From positions 483 to 6,652 of the forward strand of contig DDZY01000018.1 in assembly GCA_002346525.1 (NCBI GenBank): DNA of 6,170 bases. Direction: 5' to 3'. Below the pieces are notes generated by a model. The model worked only from the letters and a program-made list of their open reading frames with translations, searched no databases and was not told the DNA's origin. Both the position numbers and the translations under genes were made by a program. Positions 1 through 5,807 of the stretch are shown one piece after another (the stretch's first letter is position 1; each line of letters starts with the position of its first letter). This stretch comes from Proteobacteria bacterium UBA2996. GTDB taxonomy: Bacteria; Pseudomonadota; Gammaproteobacteria; Arenicellales; UBA868.

Positions 1-586
1 TCTTCGCCTTCATGATGTTCGGCAAGGAGGCATATCGGGGCTCATTAAGTCGAAGGTCCACCGTGATCACGGCCGGAGCAACCAGTTCTATGTTTTCAAG
101 GCCGCCATCCACTTCCCGCGTCACCTTAACGGTCGACTCCTCGACCGCGAGTTTTGAAACAAACGACCCGATAGACCAATTGAGCAGGCCGGCAAGCATC
201 TGCCCCGTCTGGTTATTGTCCCCATCGATTGCCTGCTTCCCGAGAATAACCATTCCCGGTCCTTCTTTTTCCGCCACGGCCTTAAGCAGTTTGGCGATCG
301 CTAAGGGTTCCGGAATCGGATCCGTTTCAATCAATATCGCCCGATCCGCTCCCATCGCGAGCCCCGTGCGCAGGGTCTCCTGGCTCTGACTTGGGCCGAC
401 CGCCACCACAACCACCTCGTCTGCTGTGCCGGCCTCACGCATCCGAATCGCCTCTTCCACCGCTATCTCGCAGAAGGGATTCATCGCCATCTTGACATTG
501 TTTAGCTCGACGCCGCTGTTATCCGCTTTCACACGAACTTTAATGTTGGCATCGATCACACGTTTAATTGGAACGAGTACTTTCAT
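1..586 (-). CDS. etfB: Electron transfer flavoprotein subunit beta (EtfB), C-terminus cut by window edge
   Basis: EtfB is the smaller subunit of the cytosolic ETF heterodimer. It holds structural AMP and carries the surface loop that docks onto flavin dehydrogenases; ETF takes their electrons and passes them to ETF:quinone oxidoreductase. The first 195 residues are visible, against about 250 for the family, so roughly 55 are missing off the left edge. What shows it: an N-terminus MKVLVPIKRV; MNPFCEIAVEEA (35-46), the form also found in mitochondrial ETFB; an AMP-binding segment GKQAIDGDNNQTGQ (116-129); and the ETF-beta signature from V155 to T175 (V-T-R-E-V-D-G-G ... P-A-V-I-T). The recognition loop ASLPNIMKAK (186-195) is complete, with L188 at the position of human anchor Leu195. 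The start is ATG at 586; the upstream Shine-Dalgarno is weak (a GAG about 11 bases away). etfA would be expected beyond the left edge. Electrons from the dimethylglycine dehydrogenase-like enzyme in this window are a likely input. The family call is secure. Confidence 0.96.
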   Translation of the reverse strand, partial: MKVLVPIKRVIDANIKVRVKADNSGVELNNVKMAMNPFCEIAVEEAIRMREAGTADEVVVVAVGPSQSQETLRTGLAMGADRAILIETDPIPEPLAIAKLLKAVAEKEGPGMVILGKQAIDGDNNQTGQMLAGLLNWSIGSFVSKLAVEESTVKVTREVDGGLENIELVAPAVITVDLRLNEPRYASLPNIMKAK

Positions 587-623
587 GCTGTCACATCTCG
601 TGGTTATTGCCGCAATCACTTTC

Positions 624-696
624 CTGGCGCTCTCGGAAGTCGCTCGCAAGCAGCTTTGCGCCAGACGCTGGAGGCCGTATTCTATTTTCCGTCTGG
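624..696 (-). repeat. Two overlapping inverted repeats in the etfB promoter and leader
   Basis: One perfect 7-bp pair is CCAGACG (661-667) and CGTCTGG (690-696), which flanks the candidate -10 hexamer of etfB. A second perfect pair is CTGGCGC (624-630) and GCGCCAG (658-664), which would lie within the etfB leader RNA and enclose a small GCT-TGCG-AGC hairpin. The two pairs share bases 661-664, so they cannot both form at once. They could be an operator dyad plus a leader hairpin, or chance in GC-rich DNA. Confidence 0.35.
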
Positions 697-707
697 ACGT
701 GAGTCTA
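679..707 (-). promoter_or_regulatory. Candidate sigma70-type promoter for etfB
   Basis: Read on the minus strand, a -35 hexamer TAGACT (702-707, four of six consensus bases) and a -10 hexamer TAGAAT (679-684, five of six) are separated by exactly 17 bases. Transcription would start near 672 and leave a leader of about 85 bases before the etfB ATG. This is a consensus match read by eye and no transcript supports it here. Confidence 0.4.
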
Positions 708-806
708 CGGTGCGTTGACGCCGAACCCCTGCAAATGCGCCGGATTTCTGCGTGATCCCGCCTCGAAGGACCAGGACCCGCGCCTCTGGCCATCCCCGTC
801 TGCCGA

Positions 807-836
807 TTGAGGCTATTTCGGTGTCGTTCTTTTAAA
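807..836 (+). promoter_or_regulatory. Weak promoter candidate for the MttB-like gene
   Basis: TTGAGG (807-812, four of six -35 bases) is followed after 18 bases by TTTAAA (831-836, four of six -10 bases), in a locally AT-rich patch. The leader would be about 48 bases. A competing -10-like GATAAT sits at 859-864 but has no matching -35 at 16-18 bases. Neither is strong, so the gene may depend on an activator. Confidence 0.25.
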
Positions 837-890
837 ATCACGCCTCAGGCTTGAGCATGATAATTCCCTCCCCTAAACCGGTATCCAGTC

Positions 891-2432
891 ATGAGCCAGG
901 AACGACGTCGAACAAGAGGCAGCGCGCGCTCTGCGAAGCGTGCCAAACGTGCGGGCTCCGTGCGAACAGGGATTCCCTACATCACTCGCCGTGTACCGCC
1001 GTACGAGTTCGCCAGTGAGGAAATTCTTCAACTGATTGAAACCAACGCCGAGACCCTGCTGGAGGAAACCGGTATTGATTTTCGGGATGATCCCGATGCG
1101 CTAAACCGCTTTAAGGAGGCCGGCGCGCAAGTTGACGGAGAGCGGGTTCGGTTCCCGAAAGGCATGTGCCGGTCCATTATCAATCAGAGCGCCCCGCGGG
1201 AATACACCCAGTTCGCACGCAATCCTGAACGCAGCGTACGGATCGGAGGCGATCATTGCGTTCTGGTCCCAGCCTATGGGCCGCCTTTTGTCCACGACCT
1301 CGATCAAGGCAGGCGCTACGCCACCCTCGCTGATTTTGAGAATTTTGTACGACTAGCATACCTCAGCCCCTCGCTGCATCACTCCGGCGGCACCGTCTGT
1401 GAGCCGGTCGACATTCCGGTAAACAAACGCCACTTGGATATGGTGTACAGCCACCTTAAGTTGTCCGACAAGCCATTTATGGGTTCGGTCACAGAGCCGA
1501 CTCGGGCGCAGGACACCGTCGACATGGCAAAAATTGTTTTCGGTGAGGAGTTCGTCGATCAAAACTGTGTGGTCACCAGTTTGATCAACGCCAATTCACC
1601 GATGACCTTCGATGCCACGATGCTCGGGGCGGCTCGTGTCTACGCCGAGAACAACCAGGCAACAGTCATCTCGCCATTTATTCTGGCGGGCGCCATGTCA
1701 CCCGTCACCGTGGTGGGGACCTGTACCCAGATCCTGGCCGAGGCCATGGCGGGCATCTGCTTCACACAACTTGTCAGACCGGGAGCGCCGGTCATCTTCG
1801 GCACATTCTCCAGCGCCGTATCGATGCAGTCCGGAGCACCCACCTTTGGAACACCTGAACCCAGCATGGTGATCTTCATCTGCGCCGCCCTGTCCCGCCG
1901 GCTCGGAGTCCCCTTTCGTAGCGGCGGCGGCTTGTGCGCGTCCAAGCTGCCTGACGCTCAGGCAGCCTACGAATCTGCGAATACCCTCCAAAGCGCCATG
2001 CTCGCCGGAGTGAATTTCATGCTGCATACGGCCGGCTGGCTCGAGGGCGGTCTGGCCATGGGGTACGAAAAATTTATCCTCGATGCGGACCAAGCCGGCA
2101 TGATCGAGGTATTCCTTGCTGGGATTGATGACTCTGTAAATGCACAGGCCATGGACGCACTTGCCGAGGTCGGCCCCGGGAACCACTTCCTCGGATGCGC
2201 CCACACCCAGGCTAATTTTGAAACCGCGTTTTACCGGTCAACCACTGCGGACAGCAACAGCTTTGAACAGTGGCAGTCTGAGGGCGCTTTAGACGCCGCG
2301 CAACGGGCCAACGTCACCTGGAAGCAGATGCTCACCGATTATGATCCGCCCGCTATCGACGAGGGGATCGACGAGGGACTGCGCGAGTTTATTACCAAGA
2401 AAAAGAATGCCGTTCCCGACTCCAACGTATAG
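891..2432 (+). CDS. MttB-superfamily (trimethylamine / quaternary amine:corrinoid) methyltransferase, non-pyrrolysine
   Basis: This 513-residue protein belongs to the COG5598 family. Its characterised members move a methyl group from trimethylamine (pyrrolysine MttB) or from quaternary amines such as glycine betaine (MtgB), proline betaine or carnitine (non-pyrrolysine members) to a cob(I)alamin carrier protein in the cytosol. Family evidence: a basic N-terminal tail (10 Arg/Lys in the first 25 residues), then ITRRVPPYE (31-39), a segment ETGIDFRDDPDAL (59-71), a Gly-rich barrel strand SGGGLCASKLPDAQAAYE (344-361) in the region where archaeal MttB carries pyrrolysine, and the C-terminal GPGNHFLGCAHTQANF (428-443). 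There is no in-frame TAG before the terminal stop, so it is not a pyrrolysine enzyme. The length is usual for the family. The start is ATG at 891, without a clear Shine-Dalgarno; no better start exists before the conserved region. No corrinoid protein or reactivase is present in the window. It points convergently at the dehydrogenase operon. The substrate is unknown; glycine betaine is a guess from context. Confidence 0.9.
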   Translation: MSQERRRTRGSARSAKRAKRAGSVRTGIPYITRRVPPYEFASEEILQLIETNAETLLEETGIDFRDDPDALNRFKEAGAQVDGERVRFPKGMCRSIINQSAPREYTQFARNPERSVRIGGDHCVLVPAYGPPFVHDLDQGRRYATLADFENFVRLAYLSPSLHHSGGTVCEPVDIPVNKRHLDMVYSHLKLSDKPFMGSVTEPTRAQDTVDMAKIVFGEEFVDQNCVVTSLINANSPMTFDATMLGAARVYAENNQATVISPFILAGAMSPVTVVGTCTQILAEAMAGICFTQLVRPGAPVIFGTFSSAVSMQSGAPTFGTPEPSMVIFICAALSRRLGVPFRSGGGLCASKLPDAQAAYESANTLQSAMLAGVNFMLHTAGWLEGGLAMGYEKFILDADQAGMIEVFLAGIDDSVNAQAMDALAEVGPGNHFLGCAHTQANFETAFYRSTTADSNSFEQWQSEGALDAAQRANVTWKQMLTDYDPPAIDEGIDEGLREFITKKKNAVPDSNV

Positions 2433-2469
2433 TTGCACAGCGAGGTCACACAAAAGCGTTAGGCCGTCA

Positions 2470-3180
2470 TCAGGCAAACTCTACGATGACACGGCGATTC
2501 TGTTTGCCCTTCTTTTCGATCTTGGAAACCCGCACCGGGCCGATTTCTCCTGACCGCGCAACGTGGGTGCCCCCGCAGGGCTGAAGATCTATCCCCTCGA
2601 ACTCCACCAGGCGTACCCGACCCTGTCCTACCGGCGGACTCACCGACATGGTTCGGACCAGGTCCTGCTGGGACTGAAGTTCCTCGTCGGTAATCCACCT
2701 GAAGTGTCTCAGTTTATCCTGCTGGATCAACTCGTTGAGCGCTTCCGTCACTTCCCCTTTGTCGATCGGGTCCGGGAGGTCGAAATCCAGCCTGGCGCGT
2801 CCCTCACTCACCGAACCGCCGGTTACCGGCGCATCAATCACCGCACAGAGCATATGCATGCAGCTATGCATCCGCATAAAGCCGTAACGCCTGTCCCAGT
2901 CTATTCGAGCAGTTACTTCCACACCTAATGCGGGGAGTGTCTCGTCGCCATCGAGCACGTGCAGTTGTTCTCCAGTCTCCTGCTCAGTAATGGTGTTCAC
3001 TACCTTTAACAAACGGCCATCCGTTAGAGCCAGCACCCCGGTGTCTCCCGGCTGCCCTCCTCCCTGGCAGTAAAAAACACTCCGATCCAGGATGACAGCA
3101 TGGTCCGCAATTCCCGTGACAATAGCCCTGCACTCCTTAATGTAGGGATCTTCCTGATAGAGCTTTTCCGTTGATGCCAT
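2470..3180 (-). CDS. alaX: Alanyl-tRNA editing protein, AlaX-M type
   Basis: This 236-residue free-standing relative of the AlaRS editing domain should hydrolyse Ser-tRNA(Ala) and, for the AlaX-M class, Gly-tRNA(Ala) in the cytosol. The zinc ligands are all present: HSCMH (H105 and H109, the HxxxH motif) and CGGTH (C202 and H206, the CxxxH motif). Upstream lies the beta-barrel segment FYCQGGGQPGDTG (36-48), which the shortest AlaX forms lack, hence the AlaX-M call. RLDFDLPD (130-137), VRTMSVSPP (175-183) and KIEKKGKQNRR (220-230) are further family blocks. There is no aminoacylation domain, so it is not a broken alanyl-tRNA synthetase. The ATG at 3180 starts one base after the TGA of the upstream dehydrogenase gene (TGA-G-ATG), so translation is probably coupled and both are on one mRNA. 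It ends 37 bases from the convergent MttB-like gene, and I see no strong terminator hairpin in that gap. The neighbour's pathway could raise glycine and serine, which would make editing useful; that link is inference. Confidence 0.93.
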   Translation of the reverse strand: MASTEKLYQEDPYIKECRAIVTGIADHAVILDRSVFYCQGGGQPGDTGVLALTDGRLLKVVNTITEQETGEQLHVLDGDETLPALGVEVTARIDWDRRYGFMRMHSCMHMLCAVIDAPVTGGSVSEGRARLDFDLPDPIDKGEVTEALNELIQQDKLRHFRWITDEELQSQQDLVRTMSVSPPVGQGRVRLVEFEGIDLQPCGGTHVARSGEIGPVRVSKIEKKGKQNRRVIVEFA

Positions 3181-3181
3181 C

Positions 3182-5629
3182 TCAGGCCTTTATCCTTTCC
3201 GAGCGTGGATCGTACATCGGAGCAAAACTGGCCTTCGCGCCCACGCGCTGCCCCGCCACTTCAATCTCCCAAAGCCCCTGCGAAAGAAAAGTGCGGTCAA
3301 TGACCTCAGCGCTTTCGACATAGCCCAGGCCCACGCATCCACCCAGCGTGTGTCCGTACATCCCTGAGGTCGTTCTGCCGACCCGCACTCCATCTCTCCA
3401 GATAGGCTCTTCGTGATAAAGCATCGGCATGGGATCTTCCAGAACGAACTGGGCGAGTCTTCGGGTAAGTGGAGTCTCCGCCACGCGCAACAGGGCGTCC
3501 CTGCCGATGAATCCGCCAGGCTTGTCCAGGCTGACCGCGAACCCCAGTCCAGCCTGAAACGGATTATCGTCGGGCCCTATGTCATGCCCCCAGTGACGGT
3601 AGGCCTTTTCGATTCTGAGGCTGTTGAGGGCATGCAGTCCGGCGGGCTGCAATGCGAACTCCTGGCCCACCTGGCTCAGTCGGTCAAACACACCCAGCGC
3701 AAACTCGCTCGGGATATAGATCTCCCACCCGAGTTCTCCCACGTAGGAGATGCGTGTGGCCCGGACCAGGGCATAACCCATTTCGATCTCCTGGGAGGTG
3801 CCGAAGGGAAAAGCGGTATTGGACAGGTCGGCTGGAGTCAGGCATTGCAGCAGGTCCCGAGACCGCGGACCCATGACGCTGAGCACGCTGTATCCCCCCG
3901 TCACATCCGTGGCGAAGACGTGCTCTTCATCCCGAACACTGCTCTTGAGCCAATGCAGGTCGCGTGTCTGCGAGGCTGCGGCTGTGACGACCAGATACTC
4001 CTCCTCTCTCAGCCGGGTCACTGTGAGGTCCGCTTCGATTCCGCCATCCGGGTTGAGCCATTGCGTGTAGACCACCCGCCCCGGCTCCACATCCATCCGA
4101 TTCGCACTCACCCGATCCAGCAACTGACAGGCATCCCGGCCCTGAACGAGATACTTGCCGAAAGAGCTCATATCGAAGACACCGACGTTTTCGCGAACCG
4201 CCTGGTGTTCCCGAGCCGAGTGCTCGAACCAGTTTTGCCGGCCGTAAGTGTACTCGTACACCGGCTCAACCCCTGTCGGGGCGAACCAGTTCGCGCGCTC
4301 CCATCCAGCGGTCTCGCCAAAACATGCACCCAAATCACTTAACCGCTGGTGCAGAACCGAGGTCCGTACCCCGCGTGCCGTTTCTGGCTGGCGGAAAGGC
4401 CAGTGCATGGCGTACAGCAACCCCAGCGCTTCCACGGTCCGGTCGTGAAGATACTGCTGGTTAACCTGAAAGGGCATCATTCGGCGCGCATCGACATCCC
4501 AAAGATCCATCGGCGGATGACCGTTCACTATCCACTCCGCCAACACCTTCCCAGCCCCACCGGCTGATTGAATACCGATCGAATTGAACCCGGCAGCCAG
4601 AAAGAAGTTCGGCACTTCTACAGAAGGCCCCAACCAATACCGGTTATCCGGCGTAAAACTTTCAGGCCCGTTGAAAAAAATCTTGATGCCCGTCTTGCCG
4701 AGCACCGGAATTCTCTCGATTGCGCAGCTCAGTTGCTCCTCAATATGCTCGACATCTTCCGGCAGCGTGCCGAATTCGAAGTCTTCTGGAATTCCCTCCA
4801 TGCCCCAGGGCTTGGCTACGGGCTCAAACATTCCGACCATCATCTTGCCGGCATCTTCCTTGTAGTAGTTGCAAACGGAGGGCTCCCGAACCACCGGCAG
4901 GTCTTTCGGCAGGTCAGGAATGGGTTCGGTGACAACGTAAAAATGCTCGGCGGCATGAAGGGGGACGGAAACCCCGGCCTTCAGGCCCAGTGCTCTTCCC
5001 CACATCCCAGCGCAATTCACTGCCGTCTCACATGCAATCCGGCCACGATTCGTGATGACTGCGGCGATTCGGCCTCCTTTTTTCTCGAAGGACTCAACGT
5101 TGATCCCCTCAAAGATTCGGACTCCCTTATCCCGCGCCCCTCGAGCCAGGGCTTGCGTCGTATCAGTCGGATTGGTTTGGCCATCGCGCGGCAAAAAGAC
5201 TGCGCCGACGATATTCTCGATGGACATGATCGGATAAAGATCAAGCGCCTCCTGGGGACTGACGACTTCGACCTCAAGACCGAAACAACTGGCCATGGAG
5301 GCACCCCGTTTAAGTTCCTCAAACCGTTCAGAGTCTGTTGCGAGGCTGAGAGAACCGTTTTGACGAAAGCCCGTCGCCTGGCCCGTCAGGTGTTCCAGTT
5401 CAGCGTAGAGATTGGTGGTGTACTGCGCCAACCGCGTTAGGTTCTGAGTCGCACGCAACTGCCCCACTAACCCTGCCGCGTGCCAAGTTGTACCACTGGT
5501 CAGTGACTTTCGCTCGAGCAGAACCACATCGCTCACGCCTAACTCCGCCAAGTGATACGCGACGCTGCACCCCACCACACCGCCACCGATAATGACAATC
5601 TGTGCCTGATCTGGGAAATCAACTGCCAT
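3182..5629 (-). CDS. Dimethylglycine/sarcosine dehydrogenase-like FAD-GcvT oxidoreductase
   Basis: This 815-residue protein has the full layout of mitochondrial dimethylglycine dehydrogenase. An FAD-binding DAO domain (about 10-365) opens with GGGVVG (15-20) and E39 for the ribose. TTWHAAGL (47-54) contains H50, at the position where human DMGDH binds FAD covalently (His91). NGPESFTPDN (320-329) and GFNSIGIQSAGGAG (347-360) are further family blocks. A linker (about 370-425) leads to a GcvT domain (about 428-700) with GGIEADLTV (529-537) and ISYVGELGWEIY (627-638), then a GcvT C-terminal barrel (about 715-805). Such enzymes oxidise an N-methyl group, transfer the carbon to tetrahydrofolate as 5,10-methylene-THF, and reduce ETF. 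The start is ATG at 5629, chosen because GGAGG lies four bases upstream and the Rossmann fold begins ten residues later; an in-frame ATG at 5701 adds 24 residues with no family character. It is the first gene of an operon with alaX. Dimethylglycine, sarcosine or another N-methyl amine could be the substrate; sequence alone does not decide. Confidence 0.93.
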   Translation of the reverse strand: MAVDFPDQAQIVIIGGGVVGCSVAYHLAELGVSDVVLLERKSLTSGTTWHAAGLVGQLRATQNLTRLAQYTTNLYAELEHLTGQATGFRQNGSLSLATDSERFEELKRGASMASCFGLEVEVVSPQEALDLYPIMSIENIVGAVFLPRDGQTNPTDTTQALARGARDKGVRIFEGINVESFEKKGGRIAAVITNRGRIACETAVNCAGMWGRALGLKAGVSVPLHAAEHFYVVTEPIPDLPKDLPVVREPSVCNYYKEDAGKMMVGMFEPVAKPWGMEGIPEDFEFGTLPEDVEHIEEQLSCAIERIPVLGKTGIKIFFNGPESFTPDNRYWLGPSVEVPNFFLAAGFNSIGIQSAGGAGKVLAEWIVNGHPPMDLWDVDARRMMPFQVNQQYLHDRTVEALGLLYAMHWPFRQPETARGVRTSVLHQRLSDLGACFGETAGWERANWFAPTGVEPVYEYTYGRQNWFEHSAREHQAVRENVGVFDMSSFGKYLVQGRDACQLLDRVSANRMDVEPGRVVYTQWLNPDGGIEADLTVTRLREEEYLVVTAAASQTRDLHWLKSSVRDEEHVFATDVTGGYSVLSVMGPRSRDLLQCLTPADLSNTAFPFGTSQEIEMGYALVRATRISYVGELGWEIYIPSEFALGVFDRLSQVGQEFALQPAGLHALNSLRIEKAYRHWGHDIGPDDNPFQAGLGFAVSLDKPGGFIGRDALLRVAETPLTRRLAQFVLEDPMPMLYHEEPIWRDGVRVGRTTSGMYGHTLGGCVGLGYVESAEVIDRTFLSQGLWEIEVAGQRVGAKASFAPMYDPRSERIKA

Positions 5630-5633
5630 GTTG

Positions 5634-5638
5634 CCTCC
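5634..5638 (-). promoter_or_regulatory. Ribosome binding site of the dehydrogenase gene
   Basis: On the minus strand GGAGG is followed by CAAC and then ATG at 5629. It is the only strong Shine-Dalgarno I see in the window, and it fixes the start of the dehydrogenase at 5629 rather than at the upstream ATG at 5701. Confidence 0.8.
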
Positions 5639-5659
5639 GGAATGCTTCAAATCGCGGAC

Positions 5660-5673
5660 CCGATTTAAGTCGG
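5660..5673. repeat. Near-palindrome upstream of the dehydrogenase gene
   Basis: CCGATTTAAGTCGG is a 14-bp sequence symmetrical at 12 positions (CCGA-n-TTAA-n-TCGG). It lies 30 bases before the dehydrogenase ATG, in the gap shared with the divergent Ada-like gene. This size and symmetry suit a dimeric repressor or activator site, but a single copy can arise by chance and no regulator is identified. Confidence 0.3.
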
Positions 5674-5757
5674 TTTCATACACCCGTTTTTGACAGGCCA
5701 AGGGGTCCTAAAACCTACGAGTGTATCAAAGGAAATTGCTCTGGTTCGGCCTTTGAA

Positions 5758-5799
5758 CGCAAGAATCGGGTTGCGCAGTTCCGAGGCCAAAACTATTCT
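5758..5799 (+). promoter_or_regulatory. Candidate promoter and dyad ahead of the Ada-like gene
   Basis: A perfect 5-bp dyad, CGCAA (5758-5762) and TTGCG (5771-5775) with 8 bases between, precedes the gene. TTGCGC (5771-5776) and TATTCT (5794-5799, four of six -10 bases) are spaced by 17 bases and would give an almost leaderless transcript at the ATG at 5808. GCAA-type elements also occur in the Ada-binding site of E. coli ada, so autoregulation is possible. A perfect -35 TTGACA lies farther upstream (5690-5695) but has no good -10 partner. All of this is weak. Confidence 0.2.
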
Positions 5800-5807
5800 T
5801 GGTCAGC

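Larger units (their letters stand above)
587..890. other. Divergent intergenic region between etfB and the MttB-like gene
   Basis: These 304 bases separate the two divergently read genes and I see no convincing coding region in them. A 109-codon open frame on the plus strand (426-755) crosses etfB antisense and has no recognisable protein features. The region holds the etfB promoter candidate, two overlapping 7-bp inverted repeats, a weak promoter candidate for the MttB-like gene, and a short dyad CTCA-GGCT-TGAG at 844-855. The bases just before the MttB-like start (866-890) contain CCCTCCCC and no purine-rich ribosome binding site. Confidence 0.7.

Noticed and set aside
12..755. Plus-strand open frames at 12-389 and 426-755
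   Set aside because: They are antisense to etfB and its promoter region; the translations are low-complexity Ser/Arg-rich and unlike any protein family I know.
2430..2462. The MttB-like gene ends in TAG, with a second in-frame TAG ten codons later, suggesting pyrrolysine read-through
   Set aside because: Pyrrolysine in MttB is internal (near residue 334), while this TAG comes after all conserved blocks at residue 514 and the extension would be only nine residues past it. It is an ordinary stop.
2433..2469. Possible bidirectional terminator in the convergent gap
   Set aside because: I find only three-base-pair stems and no U-tract in either direction, so no intrinsic terminator can be supported.
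2850..2880. Repeated ATGCAT units that resemble a palindromic site
   Set aside because: They encode the Met/His-rich zinc motif region of alaX (residues about 101-110); protein coding explains the repetition.
3413..5440. Long plus-strand open frames (3413-4342 with 309 codons, 4568-5440 with 290 codons)
   Set aside because: Both lie wholly antisense to the well-supported FAD-GcvT gene, show no family features or ribosome binding sites, and reflect the codon composition of the real gene.
5630..5701. A 24-residue N-terminal extension of the dehydrogenase from ATG 5701
   Set aside because: The extension has no signal peptide or family similarity, and the ATG at 5629 has a GGAGG ribosome binding site directly before the FAD-binding fold.
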